From Maritimibacter sp. DP1N21-5 (GTDB lineage: Bacteria > Pseudomonadota > Alphaproteobacteria > Rhodobacterales > Rhodobacteraceae), in NCBI RefSeq assembly GCF_019218295.1, contig NZ_JAHUZF010000003.1, forward strand, positions 62,001 through 126,000: 64,000 nucleotides of DNA. Reading direction: 5' to 3'. Both the position numbers and the translations under genes were made by a program. Below, piece by piece: positions 26,208-36,626 of the stretch (positions are counted from its first letter, which is position 1; every line of letters starts with the position of its first letter). Under the pieces are notes generated by a model that saw only the letters and a program-made list of their open reading frames with translations, had not been told where the DNA came from and did no database searches.

Positions 26208-26231
26208 AACTCATTCTCTTTGAGCGTCTCG

Positions 26232-26402
26232 TCAGATGTTACGGCCACGAACGGCCCGTGCCACGAGGGTGACCACGAAGAGCACCAGGAACACGAAGAA
26301 CAGGATCTGCGCGATGCCGGCCGAAGCCGATGCGATGCCGCCGAAGCCGAACAGCGCCGCGACAAGCGCGATGACGAGGAATGTAAGAGCCCAACCAAGC
26401 AT
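26232..26402 (-). CDS. DUF1328 (YtjA-like) small membrane protein
   Basis: A 56-residue protein of two hydrophobic helices ([19 protein letters not shown] and [19 protein letters not shown]) and a basic tail (ARAVRGRNI). This is the DUF1328/YtjA family, small inner-membrane proteins often induced by stress. The ATG at 26402 follows a GAAGGAG site and gives the family length. Upstream on the minus strand is GGAAC, 16 bases, CGGTT: a one-base-off EcfG promoter (26482 to 26457) that may put it in the stress regulon. Confidence 0.9.
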   Translation of the reverse strand: MLGWALTFLVIALVAALFGFGGIASASAGIAQILFFVFLVLFVVTLVARAVRGRNI

Positions 26403-26506
26403 GGGTATTCTCCTTCGATTTGCGATGTGCCGCACGGGCACGGTGATTGAGAAGAAAACCGCCTGCGGCATGGAAATGTTCCGCCAAAAAGAATCTCGGG
26501 CGCTTC

Positions 26507-26532
26507 GGAACAGCCGCGCGGGGGATTGCGTT
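26507..26532 (+). promoter_or_regulatory. EcfG-type promoter of the DUF883-holin pair
   Basis: GGAAC at 26507-26511, 17 bases, CGTT at 26529-26532, an exact match. The expected start is near 26539, 30 bases before the ATG at 26569. Confidence 0.88.
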
Positions 26533-26568
26533 TATGGCCAAAGGACAGACACCTTAAGGAGTTTCTAC

Positions 26569-26907
26569 ATGGCAACCGCCACCCAAACTGCGAAGCCCTC
26601 GAACGGCATGGACAAGAGCGTCAAGGAGCTCGAGGCCCAGATCGCCGCGTTGAAATCGGATGTTTCGGAGCTGACCGCCACCCTTGGAAAACTTGGCCGC
26701 GAGGCCGGAACTGAAGCCCGTGCGCGTGCGTCGAAAGCCGCCAACACGGCCAAGGAGAGCGCCTATTCGACGGCCCACGCAGCCGGCGCACAGGCCCGTG
26801 AGTATTACGGACAGGCCGAAGCGCAGGTGCGCGAGAATCCCGCTGCGGCCGTCGGCATCGCAGCCGGCGTCGGATTCCTCGCCGGTCTCCTTTTCGCGCG
26901 GAAGTAA
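26569..26907 (+). CDS. DUF883-family (ElaB/YqjD-like) membrane-anchored protein
   Basis: A 112-residue protein with an amphipathic helical body (VKELEAQIAALKSDVSELTA, coiled-coil-like) and an alanine-rich stretch. A C-terminal helix (AAVGIAAGVGFLAGLLFARK) ends in the RENPAAAVGIAAG signature of ElaB/YqjD proteins. In Escherichia coli such proteins tether stationary-phase ribosomes to the membrane; the role here is inferred from family only. An exact EcfG promoter drives it. A holin-like gene starts about four bases past its stop. Confidence 0.9.
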   Translation: MATATQTAKPSNGMDKSVKELEAQIAALKSDVSELTATLGKLGREAGTEARARASKAANTAKESAYSTAHAAGAQAREYYGQAEAQVRENPAAAVGIAAGVGFLAGLLFARK

Positions 26908-26911
26908 GCCG

Positions 26912-27295
26912 TTGTTGTTCGGCGCGATCGAAATGAAGGCTCGTCTGGCTGCACGCAGAGCCGCGTTCAGCCTGGCGGGCGCTTTGCTGTTGATGGTGGG
27001 GCTCGCGTTCCTGACGGTAGCGGCCTGGATCGGCTTGGTTCAGGCGACCGATACGCTGACGGCCGCTCTGGTCATTGGCGGGGCCTATACCGGCCTCGCA
27101 CTCATCGCATTCGCCTTTGCGATCCGGCGGCCCCGCGTGCCGATGCGCGATCCCTACGTCGCCGCTGCGATGGCGACGCCGCCCCGTCACAAGAGCGGGC
27201 TGGAGGAAGCGGGCGGAATCGCTGCGGCCTTCATGTCCGGGCTGAACGCGGGTTCGGCGGCACGCAACGGCTTTCACCGTGGGCGGGAGCACTGA
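26912..27295 (+). CDS. Phage holin family (Holin-X-like) membrane protein
   Basis: A 127-residue protein with two long hydrophobic helices (LAGALLLMVGLAFLTVAAWI and LTAALVIGGAYTGLALIAFA). A soluble tail contains a glycine-rich amphipathic segment (GGIAAAFMSGLNAG). Such proteins commonly follow ElaB/YqjD-type genes, forming the same pair as YqjD-YqjE in enterobacteria; no phage origin is implied. The start is uncertain: TTG at 26912 has a GGAAG site seven bases upstream, while the first ATG is 26933. It shares the upstream EcfG promoter. Confidence 0.75.
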   Translation: MLFGAIEMKARLAARRAAFSLAGALLLMVGLAFLTVAAWIGLVQATDTLTAALVIGGAYTGLALIAFAFAIRRPRVPMRDPYVAAAMATPPRHKSGLEEAGGIAAAFMSGLNAGSAARNGFHRGREH

Positions 27296-27333
27296 TCCAA
27301 CTGGATCGTGCCGCCCGCGGCCAGAACCTATCC

Positions 27334-27813
27334 TCAATGCTTGTGGTGCTTGAGATCGCCGTGGTGCAGAACCGGTGCCGCGTCGATATCCCTTGCGTCG
27401 AGCATCGCCGCCACGCGTTCGAGCGCGGCGATGATCTGCGCCTGCTCCCAGTCTTCCAGGGCCTCGAACTTGCGCACATACCGCTGTTGAAGCGCGTCCG
27501 GCGCCTCGTCGAGCACCGCTTGCCCGGCGGCCGTGACCGTGACGTTCGTCTGCCGCCGGTCACGTTGGGACTGCTCGCGGGACACGAGCGCCTTCGCGAC
27601 GAGCTTGTCGACGAGTGTCGTGATCGTCGCCTGGCTCACCCCCATGCGCGCGGCAATGGCCGAAGGGGTCGCAGAGCCCGCTTCCCCGGCAATCTGGAGC
27701 ACACGCAACTGCGGCGCGGAAAGACCCGCCGCCTGGGCAAGCTCTTTCCCGTAAAGCTCGGTCGCGCGCAGGATACGGCGCAGCGCGATCAGACTGACAT
27801 CGGTCCGGTCCAT
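27334..27813 (-). CDS. ectR: MarR-family regulator EctR of ectoine synthesis
   Basis: A 159-residue winged-helix MarR protein: RILRATELYGKELAQAAG (dimer helix), then LSAPQLRVLQIAGEAG, the HTH ATPSAIAARMGVSQATIT, and wing REQSQRDRRQTNVTVT. The tail is histidine-rich (LHHGDLKHHKH). It is divergent from ectABC-ask, the position of EctR, which represses ect genes in methylotrophs and other halophiles. The ATG at 27813 follows AGAGGGG; starts at 27834 or 27867 would add up to 18 residues. An imperfect dyad between the genes is its likely operator. Confidence 0.88.
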   Translation of the reverse strand: MDRTDVSLIALRRILRATELYGKELAQAAGLSAPQLRVLQIAGEAGSATPSAIAARMGVSQATITTLVDKLVAKALVSREQSQRDRRQTNVTVTAAGQAVLDEAPDALQQRYVRKFEALEDWEQAQIIAALERVAAMLDARDIDAAPVLHHGDLKHHKH

Positions 27814-27875
27814 GGTTTTCCCCTCTTTCGGCATAGGTGCCACAAGGGTGAGCAGTGAATCAATCATGATCCTTA

Positions 27876-27930
27876 GATAGGCGAAAGATTAGATAAGTAA
27901 AGGTTATGCGGTGCTTATCTGAAGCCTATC
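27876..27930. promoter_or_regulatory. Candidate EctR operator (double dyad)
   Basis: Two pairs of inverted arms lie in the 230-base ectR-ectA gap: GATAGGC (27876-27882) with GCCTATC (27924-27930), and AGATAAG (27891-27897) with CTTATCT (27914-27920). TTAGATA also occurs twice as a direct repeat 16 bases apart (27873 and 27889). The region is A/T-rich relative to its surroundings. The geometry suits a MarR dimer site controlling both directions. Confidence 0.65.
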
Positions 27931-28043
27931 AAAGCAAAAAGGCCAGATATTCATGGGTTTCTCCAGAATTTTCCTTAGACGGTTGAAACATTATGGCCGA
28001 TCCATTAGTTTAGTTTGCGAAGGAACTTTGGAGGCACTGACCC

Positions 28044-28598
28044 ATGAAAGACATGAATGACTTCATGCATTCCACCGACCGAACCGGATCGCCCCGATCC
28101 GACGCTCTCACCCTGCGCAAGCCGGTGAGCGAGGACGGGGCCGCAATCTGGGACCTCGTGCGCGCGTGCAAGCCGCTCGATGAAAACTCTGTCTACTGCA
28201 ATCTTCTGCAATGCGACCATTTCCGCGACACCTGTGTCGTGGCTGAGAAAGACGGTGAAGTTGTCGGCTGGATCTCCGGCTACATCGTCCCGAATGAAGA
28301 CACGCTGTTCGTCTGGCAGGTTGCCGTTGGCGAAAAGGCACGCGGTCTGGGGCTCGCGGGCAAGATGCTCGACGAGATCATGGAGCGCGAGGAATGCATC
28401 GACGTGGACCGCATGAAGACCACGATCACCGAGGATAACGACGCCTCCTGGGCGCTGTTTCGGAAATTCGCCCGCCGTCACGGTGGCGAGTTGACCGACG
28501 ATCCGCATTATCACGAGGACGACCATTTCGGCGGACGTCACGACACCGAACATATGGTGACGATCACGCTGCCGGAACCGCTGGCCGCCGCCGCGTAA
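28044..28598 (+). CDS. ectA: L-2,4-diaminobutyrate acetyltransferase EctA
   Basis: This GNAT-fold enzyme transfers acetyl from acetyl-CoA to diaminobutyrate in ectoine synthesis. The 184-residue protein has the EctA signatures LDENSVYCNLLQCDHF and GWISGYIVP, and the acetyl-CoA loop VAVGEKARGLGLAGKML. The ATG at 28044 follows GGAGG. It is the first gene of ectABC-ask. A C-terminal acidic/histidine stretch (HYHEDDHFGGRHD) is typical. Ectoine synthesis points to a salt-exposed habitat. Confidence 0.97.
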   Translation: MKDMNDFMHSTDRTGSPRSDALTLRKPVSEDGAAIWDLVRACKPLDENSVYCNLLQCDHFRDTCVVAEKDGEVVGWISGYIVPNEDTLFVWQVAVGEKARGLGLAGKMLDEIMEREECIDVDRMKTTITEDNDASWALFRKFARRHGGELTDDPHYHEDDHFGGRHDTEHMVTITLPEPLAAAA

Positions 28599-28643
28599 TT
28601 CGCGCCGCGCCGCACGTCCCTTTCACATCACTGGAGAATTCTC

Positions 28644-29945
28644 ATGACGACCCAGAAGTCCGTCAACGACCCCGTTTTTGCCCGCCGTGAGAGCGAAGCC
28701 CGCTCTTACTGCCGGAGCTTCGACACCACCTTTGCCTCTGCGCAGGGGTCCATCATGACCGACACGAACGGCCGCGACTACATCGACTTCCTCGCGGGCT
28801 GCTCGTCGCTCAACTATGGCCATAACGACCCCGACATGAAGGCGGCGCTTGTCGACCACATCACGTCGGACGGCATCGCGCATGGTCTGGACATGTTTAC
28901 CGAGGAAAAGGCCAAGTTCCTCAAGGCCTTCGAGGAGATCATCCTCAAGCCGCGCGGCATGGACGACTACAAGATCATGATGACTGGCCCCACCGGCACC
29001 AACGCCGTTGAAGCCGCTATCAAACTCGCCCGCAAGGTGACGGGTCGGCGCAACGTCGTGGCCTTCACCAACGCGTTTCACGGTATGACGATGGGCGCAC
29101 TTGCCCTGACTGGCAATGCCGGCAAGCGCGGCGGAGCGGGCACCGGCTCGCTCACCGACGTGACGCATTTGCCCTATGACGGTGCATTCGGCGACGACGT
29201 CGACACGCTCGCGATCATCGAACAGATGCTGACCAACTCGTCCTCCGGCATGGACGCGCCGGCGGCTTTCATCTTTGAACCCGTGCAGGGCGAGGGGGGC
29301 CTCAATGCCGCCTCGCGCGAATGGATCGAAGGTGTCGCGAAACTCGCCCGTGAACATGGTGCGATGATCATCGTGGACGACATACAGGCGGGCATCGGCC
29401 GCACCGGCAAATACTTCGGTGTCGAGGATATGGACATCGAGCCCGACATGATCACCCAGGCGAAATCGCTCTCTGGCTTCGGGCTTCCCTTTGCCTGCCT
29501 GCTCATCAAGGGCGAGCACGACATCTGGAAACCGGCCGAGCACAACGGCACCTTCCGGGGCAATACCCATGCCTTCGTGACTGCCCGCGTGGCGCTCGAG
29601 AAATTCTGGGCCGACAAGGTCGCCATGGAAGGCATGATCGCCGAGAAATCGGAGACCCTGCATAAGAAGCTGTCCGAAGTCGCCAAGCTGATCCCGGGTG
29701 CGCGGCTCAAGGGACGCGGCTTCATGCAGGGCGTGGACGTCGGCTCGGGCGAGCTTGCCTCCGACATCTGCGCGCGGGCCTTCAAGAAAGGTCTGATCAT
29801 CGAAACCTCGGGTGCCGAGGACGAGGTGGTCAAGGTCCTCGCCGCGCTCACCATCCCGAACGATGTGCTGGAGCGGGGGCTCAACATCCTCCTGGATGCG
29901 ACCCGCGACGCGCTTGCCGACAATCACAAAATCGCTGCGGAGTGA
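28644..29945 (+). CDS. ectB: Diaminobutyrate-2-oxoglutarate transaminase EctB
   Basis: This class III aminotransferase makes L-2,4-diaminobutyrate from aspartate semialdehyde and glutamate, the first committed step of ectoine synthesis. The 433-residue protein has pyridoxal phosphate sites [29 protein letters not shown] and Schiff-base Lys274 in [13 protein letters not shown]. Length is typical. It starts 45 bases after ectA with a GGAGAA ribosome site, and is followed by ectC after five bases. Confidence 0.97.
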   Translation: MTTQKSVNDPVFARRESEARSYCRSFDTTFASAQGSIMTDTNGRDYIDFLAGCSSLNYGHNDPDMKAALVDHITSDGIAHGLDMFTEEKAKFLKAFEEIILKPRGMDDYKIMMTGPTGTNAVEAAIKLARKVTGRRNVVAFTNAFHGMTMGALALTGNAGKRGGAGTGSLTDVTHLPYDGAFGDDVDTLAIIEQMLTNSSSGMDAPAAFIFEPVQGEGGLNAASREWIEGVAKLAREHGAMIIVDDIQAGIGRTGKYFGVEDMDIEPDMITQAKSLSGFGLPFACLLIKGEHDIWKPAEHNGTFRGNTHAFVTARVALEKFWADKVAMEGMIAEKSETLHKKLSEVAKLIPGARLKGRGFMQGVDVGSGELASDICARAFKKGLIIETSGAEDEVVKVLAALTIPNDVLERGLNILLDATRDALADNHKIAAE

Positions 29946-29950
29946 CAGAC

Positions 29951-30343
29951 ATGCTTATTCGCGACTTCAACGAACTGAAAAACACCGACAAGGAAGTGGC
30001 TGACGCGCGCTGGACCTCGGTCCGGATGTTGCTTGCCGATGATGGAATGGGCTTTTCCTTCCACATCACGACGCTCGAAACGGGCTCGGAGCACACGTTC
30101 CACTACAAGCACCACTTCGAAAGCGTCTATTGCATCTCGGGCAAGGGATCGATCACCGACCTCGCCACCGGCGAGACGCATGAGATCAAGCCGGGCGTGA
30201 TGTATGCGCTCAACAAACACGATCACCACACGCTGCGCGCGGAAGAAGAGCTGGTCATGGCCTGCTGTTTCAACCCGCCCGTAACCGGGACCGAGGTGCA
30301 CCGTGAAGACGGCTCCTACGCGCCCGCAGAGGACGCGGCGTAA
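29951..30343 (+). CDS. ectC: Ectoine synthase EctC
   Basis: This cupin-fold, iron-dependent enzyme closes the ring of N-gamma-acetyl-diaminobutyrate to ectoine. The 130-residue protein begins [16 protein letters not shown] and carries the cupin motifs [20 protein letters not shown] and [20 protein letters not shown], with conserved Glu, Tyr and His metal residues. The GTG at 29942 overlaps the ectB stop; the ATG at 29951 fits the family. No ectD hydroxylase follows, so 5-hydroxyectoine is not made from this operon. Confidence 0.97.
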   Translation: MLIRDFNELKNTDKEVADARWTSVRMLLADDGMGFSFHITTLETGSEHTFHYKHHFESVYCISGKGSITDLATGETHEIKPGVMYALNKHDHHTLRAEEELVMACCFNPPVTGTEVHREDGSYAPAEDAA

Positions 30344-30353
30344 GGAGGGCCAG

Positions 30354-31787
30354 ATGACCCAAGACGAGATCAACAAGCGAAATCATACTGTCGAGAAAAT
30401 CGGCGGAACCTCGATGAGCCGGGTGCACGAACTGCGTGACAGCCTGCTCATCCGCGCCACGGACCCCTACAACCGCATCTTCGTGGTGTCGGCCTTCGGA
30501 GGGATCACCAACCTGCTGCTCGAACACAAGAAGTCAGGCGAGCAGGGGGTCTATGCGCTCTTCGCCGAGGACAACGACGACCACGGCTGGCTCGATGCAC
30601 TCAAGCGCACCGGGCGGGCGATGGAAGACGCGCATCGCGCCGTGCTCGACCACCCTGCCGACATTTCGGACGCGACGGACTTCGTGCGCGACCGGATCGA
30701 GGGCGCGCGGTCCTGCCTTTTCGACCTGCAACGGCTCTGCACCTATGGCCACTTCCGGCTGTCCGAACACATGGGCCGGGTGCGCGAGCTTCTGTCAGGT
30801 CTCGGCGAGGCGCATTCCGCCTATGTCACCGCGCTCATGCTGAAGCGGGCCGGTGTCGCCGCGCGGTTCGTGGACCTGTCGGGTTGGCGCGACGAAGGTG
30901 ACGTGACGCTCGACGAGCGGATCGCACTGGGCCTCGAGGGCGTCGACGTGTCGGCGGAGATGCCCATCGTCACGGGCTATGCCCAGTGCCGCGAAGGGCT
31001 GATGAGCGAATACGACCGGGGTTACTCAGAAGTGACCTTCGCCCGGCTCGCCGCGCTGACGCAGGCGAAAGAGGCGATCATTCACAAGGAGTTCCACCTG
31101 TCCTCGGCCGATCCGAACCTTGTCGGCGGCGCGGTGCGCAAGATCGGGCACACGAACTATGACGTGGCGGATCAGTTGTCGAACCTCGGGATGGAGGCCA
31201 TCCACCCCTCGGCGGCAAAGATGCTGCGCCAGGCGGACGTGCCGCTTCGTGTGACCAATGCCTTCGAGCCGGAAGATCCCGGCACGCTCATCGACGACAA
31301 GCCCGCGGACAAACCGGGCGTGGAGATCGTCACAGGGCTCGACGTCTTCGCGCTCGAAGTCTTCGAGCAGGACATGGTTGGCGTCAAAGGTTACGACGCG
31401 ACGATCCTTGACGCGCTCAAGCGTCACAAGGTCTGGATCGTCTCGAAGACGTCGAACGCCAACACGATCACGCATTACCTGCGCGGCAATCTCAAGTCCG
31501 TGCGGCGGGTCGAAGCCGACCTGAAGGAAGCCTATGCAAACGCCTGCGTCGGCGTGCGCTCGCTCTCGATCGTCTCGGCGGTCGGTCGCGATCTGCGCAA
31601 ACAGTCGGTGCTGGGCCGCGGGCTTCTGGCGCTGGACCAAGCCGGGCTCGACGTCATCGCCGCCCATGCGACGCCGCGCAACGTGGACGTGCAGTTCCTC
31701 ATGAACCGTGACGAGGCGAAAGCCGCCATCGCCGCGCTTCACAAGGCCTTCATGGAAGAAGAGGCCGACCTGCAAGACGCCGCCTGA
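30354..31787 (+). CDS. ask: Aspartate kinase of the ectoine operon (Ask_Ect)
   Basis: A 477-residue specialised aspartokinase that supplies aspartyl phosphate for ectoine. The N-terminal motif is VEKIGGTSMSRV rather than the usual KFGGTS, as in Ask_Ect enzymes. The substrate loop KEAIIHKEFHLSSADP and C-terminal ACT regions (SIVSAVGRDLR) follow. Ectoine-dedicated aspartokinases are thought to escape lysine/threonine feedback. It starts 10 bases after ectC with a GGAGGG ribosome site, and a terminator follows the gene. Confidence 0.95.
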   Translation: MTQDEINKRNHTVEKIGGTSMSRVHELRDSLLIRATDPYNRIFVVSAFGGITNLLLEHKKSGEQGVYALFAEDNDDHGWLDALKRTGRAMEDAHRAVLDHPADISDATDFVRDRIEGARSCLFDLQRLCTYGHFRLSEHMGRVRELLSGLGEAHSAYVTALMLKRAGVAARFVDLSGWRDEGDVTLDERIALGLEGVDVSAEMPIVTGYAQCREGLMSEYDRGYSEVTFARLAALTQAKEAIIHKEFHLSSADPNLVGGAVRKIGHTNYDVADQLSNLGMEAIHPSAAKMLRQADVPLRVTNAFEPEDPGTLIDDKPADKPGVEIVTGLDVFALEVFEQDMVGVKGYDATILDALKRHKVWIVSKTSNANTITHYLRGNLKSVRRVEADLKEAYANACVGVRSLSIVSAVGRDLRKQSVLGRGLLALDQAGLDVIAAHATPRNVDVQFLMNRDEAKAAIAALHKAFMEEEADLQDAA

Positions 31788-31822
31788 CGCCAAGGTTCCT
31801 TCAAGACTTGTCAGGCTGTGAT

Positions 31823-31857
31823 GCGGGCGCTCGGGTGGACCGGGCGCCCGTCTTTTT
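31823..31857 (+). terminator. Terminator of the ectABC-ask operon
   Basis: GCGGGCGC pairs with GCGCCCGT (wobble at the base) across a loop of about 14 bases, followed by TCTTTTTG. It is 36 bases after the ask stop. Confidence 0.8.
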
Positions 31858-31864
31858 GTGCCGC

Positions 31865-32641
31865 CTATCCCCGAGACACCTGCACCCTCTGTTCAACGAG
31901 CGTCGCCGGCGCGAGCGAGGTCATGAAGGCGATGTCGTAGGCGTCGCGTCCGACCGCCACGATGGCGAGCGTTTCCGGCGTGCTCATCCCGGTCGCGTCC
32001 ACCAGATGCCAGCCGCCATCGAGCCAGACCTGGGCGACGGCATGGAAATCCTGCGGGTTCACATCCGGTCCATAGGCCGCGACCATTCGCGCGGGAAGGT
32101 TGGCCGCCCGCAGCATGGCGCAGGTCAGATGGGCATAGTCGCGACACACGCCTTCCCGCCCAGCGAAGGTATCGAGCACGGTTGTGTCCGCAATCGAACT
32201 GCCGGGTACATAGGACAGCTCCCGCCCGATCCAGTCCACGATCGCCTGCGCCTTGGCGCCGCCGTCCAGATGCCCGAACTTCTTGGCCACGAAACTCACG
32301 AACTTGTCCGACTGGACATAGCGCGAAGGTCGAAGATAGGGCGCGGCCTCGGCGGGGATCTGGTTCAAGGGCTGCGCGGTGAGGCTGTCGAGTGGCGGGT
32401 TTGCGCGGGGCGTTTCGACCTCGGCATGATAGGTCAGGGTCAGCCCCGCGCCAGGGATGTCGACCCAGAGCCTGTTGCCGACGCCGGAATCCCCGATGAA
32501 GCGGGTCACCGTGGCGTCCTGTATCGCGATGTTCTCCGTCACGATCTCCTGCCCATCGGTGTGGGCGGCCTCGATGGCCAGAAGGGCGGTCGTGGGTTCG
32601 GGGAAGGTATACTGAAGCGAAACGTCGAGGATGAGGCGCAT
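31865..32641 (-). CDS. Transglutaminase-like (papain-fold) domain protein
   Basis: A 258-residue protein with an N-terminal beta-rich domain of about 115 residues and a transglutaminase-like core. The core has Cys in GREGVCRDYAHLTCAMLRAA, His in DFHAVAQVWLDGG and Asp in HLVDATG. Bacterial proteins of this kind are mostly amidases or cysteine proteases rather than cross-linkers; the substrate is unknown. The ATG at 32641 gives a sensible N-terminus (MRLILDVSLQY). It is the last gene downstream of the oligopeptide operon, about 100 bases after the dehydrogenase-like gene. Confidence 0.85.
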   Translation of the reverse strand: MRLILDVSLQYTFPEPTTALLAIEAAHTDGQEIVTENIAIQDATVTRFIGDSGVGNRLWVDIPGAGLTLTYHAEVETPRANPPLDSLTAQPLNQIPAEAAPYLRPSRYVQSDKFVSFVAKKFGHLDGGAKAQAIVDWIGRELSYVPGSSIADTTVLDTFAGREGVCRDYAHLTCAMLRAANLPARMVAAYGPDVNPQDFHAVAQVWLDGGWHLVDATGMSTPETLAIVAVGRDAYDIAFMTSLAPATLVEQRVQVSRG

Positions 32642-32743
32642 TGCGGGTCCATGTTCGGGGAAAGGGTCCTGTCCACGCCAACGGGCCAAAGGGGACGAGG
32701 GTTCCAGCAGGAGGGGAGTATTCGTGTCAGGCTCGTCACCCGG

Positions 32744-33787
32744 TCACCCGATCATCCGTGATTTGTCGAGGGTCAGGACGAACTCCGACCCCAAGGCGCG
32801 GGCAGGGGTCTGAAAGCCGGTCGGAAGGCGCCCGTCCGCCGCAGCCTGCGCGAACATCGGCGCGGTGATCGAGGTCAACTCGTAGGGCTCCATCGTCTCG
32901 AGCCGAAGCTCTACCACCTCGCCCGCGCCATTTACCGCCCGCCCGTAGATGCGCGCGCGACCCGTGGCGCGCGCTTCCGCGTCCGGCCCGTCCGGCATCT
33001 TGCGAAGCTGGGCGTTGACGATGGGCTTGCCAAAGGGTGTGGACAGGAACCATTTCACCACGCGCGGCAGGCGGAGCAGCGCGACCGTGGCCGGTGGGGG
33101 TTGGAAGAAGACCTCGATGTTCTGGACGCCGGTGGTATGGGCGGCGGTCACGATATCGCCCCATGAGACGGCCATCACCTCTTCCGGACCTTGGCCGAAA
33201 TCGACCTCGGTCGAAAGCGGTCCTTGGCGCGCCTCGATGCGGCCGTTCCGGCGCACCTGTGGTGGCGTCGCCAGATGCCGCGCGCCGGTCGTCGCGGTCC
33301 CGCGCGAGGCCTGGCCGACGCCGCGAAAGGCGAGCGTGATCTCCTGCGCGTCGGGCAGGCGTTCGACCAGCATCGCGGCCATGCAGTCGGTCGGCACCAC
33401 GTCGAAACCGACGCCGGGCAGGATCGTGATGCCCACGCCCTTCGCCGCCTCGTCAAGCGACGCGCAGCCAGCGAGCACATCGGGTTCGCCGGTGATGTCG
33501 AGGTAATGGGTGCGCGTGTCGAGACAGGCGCGGGTCATGTGCTCCCAGGTGTCCGCGAAAGGCCCGGCACAGTTCAGGACCGCCTCCACATCGGCGAGCG
33601 CCTCACGGGCGGCGGCATTGTCGGTGACTGCGAAGGCCGTTTTCTCGCAGCCAAGCTCCTCGGCGATCGGGGCAAGGCGAGTCATCGAGCGCCCCGCGAG
33701 GATCGGATCAAGACCCACCGCCACCGCCTGCCTCGCCGCAAGGGCGCCGGTGTATCCGGTGGCTCCATAGATCATGATCTTGCGCAT
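32744..33787 (-). CDS. Saccharopine dehydrogenase-like NAD(P)-binding protein
   Basis: A 347-residue oxidoreductase with an N-terminal Rossmann domain starting MRKIMIYGATGYTG (GxxGxxG-type loop). Conserved blocks are VLNCAGPFADTWEHM, YLDITGEPDVL and ILPGVGFDVVPTDCMA. These are features of the saccharopine dehydrogenase/trans-acting enoyl reductase group, whose substrates vary widely. It begins 29 bases after the oligopeptide ATPase stop and is probably read with that operon. A role in lysine metabolism cannot be concluded. Confidence 0.85.
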   Translation of the reverse strand: MRKIMIYGATGYTGALAARQAVAVGLDPILAGRSMTRLAPIAEELGCEKTAFAVTDNAAAREALADVEAVLNCAGPFADTWEHMTRACLDTRTHYLDITGEPDVLAGCASLDEAAKGVGITILPGVGFDVVPTDCMAAMLVERLPDAQEITLAFRGVGQASRGTATTGARHLATPPQVRRNGRIEARQGPLSTEVDFGQGPEEVMAVSWGDIVTAAHTTGVQNIEVFFQPPPATVALLRLPRVVKWFLSTPFGKPIVNAQLRKMPDGPDAEARATGRARIYGRAVNGAGEVVELRLETMEPYELTSITAPMFAQAAADGRLPTGFQTPARALGSEFVLTLDKSRMIG

Positions 33788-33816
33788 CAGGTGCTCCTGT
33801 TCGGGACAGAGGGACG

Positions 33817-35670
<1,854 letters not shown>

Positions 35671-35684
35671 CGTGGCGGTCCCCC

Positions 35685-36617
35685 TTACCTGTCTTTTGGA
35701 TCGAGCGCGTCGCGTAGACCGTCGCCGATGAAGAACATCGTGATGATGATCGCGACATAGAAGAAGAGCGGATAGAGAAGCTGCCATGTCGTGCCATAGG
35801 CCATGGTGCCAGCGCCTTCCGCGATGAGCTTGCCGAGCGAGGTGTAGGGCTCGGAAATGCCAAGACCGAGGAACGAGATGAAGCTTTCCGTCAGGATCAT
35901 CTCCGGCACGAGGAGCGAGGCATAGACGATCACCACCCCGATCAGGTTGGGCAGGATATGCCGCAGCATTATGGTGGTTTCGGGCACACCGGCGGCGCGG
36001 GCGGCCTCGATGAACTCGCGGTTCTTGAGGCTCAGGGTCTGGGCCCGCACGATCCGGGCCATGGTGAGCCAGCCGAAGGCCCCCAGCGCCACGAAGAGCA
36101 TGAAGAAGCTGCGCCCGGCGATGACCATGAGGAGGATGATGATAAGCGTAGTCGGGATCGCCAGAAGGATATCGACGAAGCGCATCATGGCGCTGTCGGC
36201 CCGCCCGCCCACATAGCCCGCGATAAGTCCAAAGGCAGTCCCGATGATGAGTGCGGTGGCCGCACCCACCACGCCGACAAGGAGCGATGTTCGCGTCGCC
36301 TGAATGACGCGCGAATAAAGGTCCCGGCCCAGTTCGTCCAAGCCGAAGTAATGCCCGTTCGCGATCGAAGGCTGGCCCGAGGCCGCGATGTCGCCCATCC
36401 GTTCCCAGTCGATTTCCTCGTTCGACCATTGCGCGAAAAGCGGGCCGATCAGGACGAAGAGCACGATGAGCGCCAGAACGACGACGGAACCCATTGCGGC
36501 CTTGTTGCGGATGAACCGGCGGTAGGCGTCTTGAAACAGCGACCGGCCCTTGACGGGCAGGACGTCGGTGACCTCATCCGCGATCTGCGCGGCCTTGGCG
36601 GAGCTTCCGAATGCCAT
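35685..36617 (-). CDS. oppC: Oligopeptide ABC transporter permease (OppC/DppC type)
   Basis: A 310-residue inner-membrane permease with an N-terminal OppC motif ([20 protein letters not shown]), a long periplasmic loop, then five more helices. The EAA coupling loop is [20 protein letters not shown]. It pairs with the OppB-type permease to form the peptide channel. It starts nine bases after the oppB stop. The periplasmic loop contains [14 protein letters not shown], the OppC family signature. Confidence 0.93.
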   Translation of the reverse strand: MAFGSSAKAAQIADEVTDVLPVKGRSLFQDAYRRFIRNKAAMGSVVVLALIVLFVLIGPLFAQWSNEEIDWERMGDIAASGQPSIANGHYFGLDELGRDLYSRVIQATRTSLLVGVVGAATALIIGTAFGLIAGYVGGRADSAMMRFVDILLAIPTTLIIILLMVIAGRSFFMLFVALGAFGWLTMARIVRAQTLSLKNREFIEAARAAGVPETTIMLRHILPNLIGVVIVYASLLVPEMILTESFISFLGLGISEPYTSLGKLIAEGAGTMAYGTTWQLLYPLFFYVAIIITMFFIGDGLRDALDPKDR

Positions 36618-36626
36618 GTCGCCCCC

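Noticed and set aside
26912..27295. Prophage remnant, because of a holin-family call
   Set aside because: No other phage gene is nearby; the gene pairs with an ElaB/YqjD-like gene under a stress promoter, a common chromosomal arrangement.
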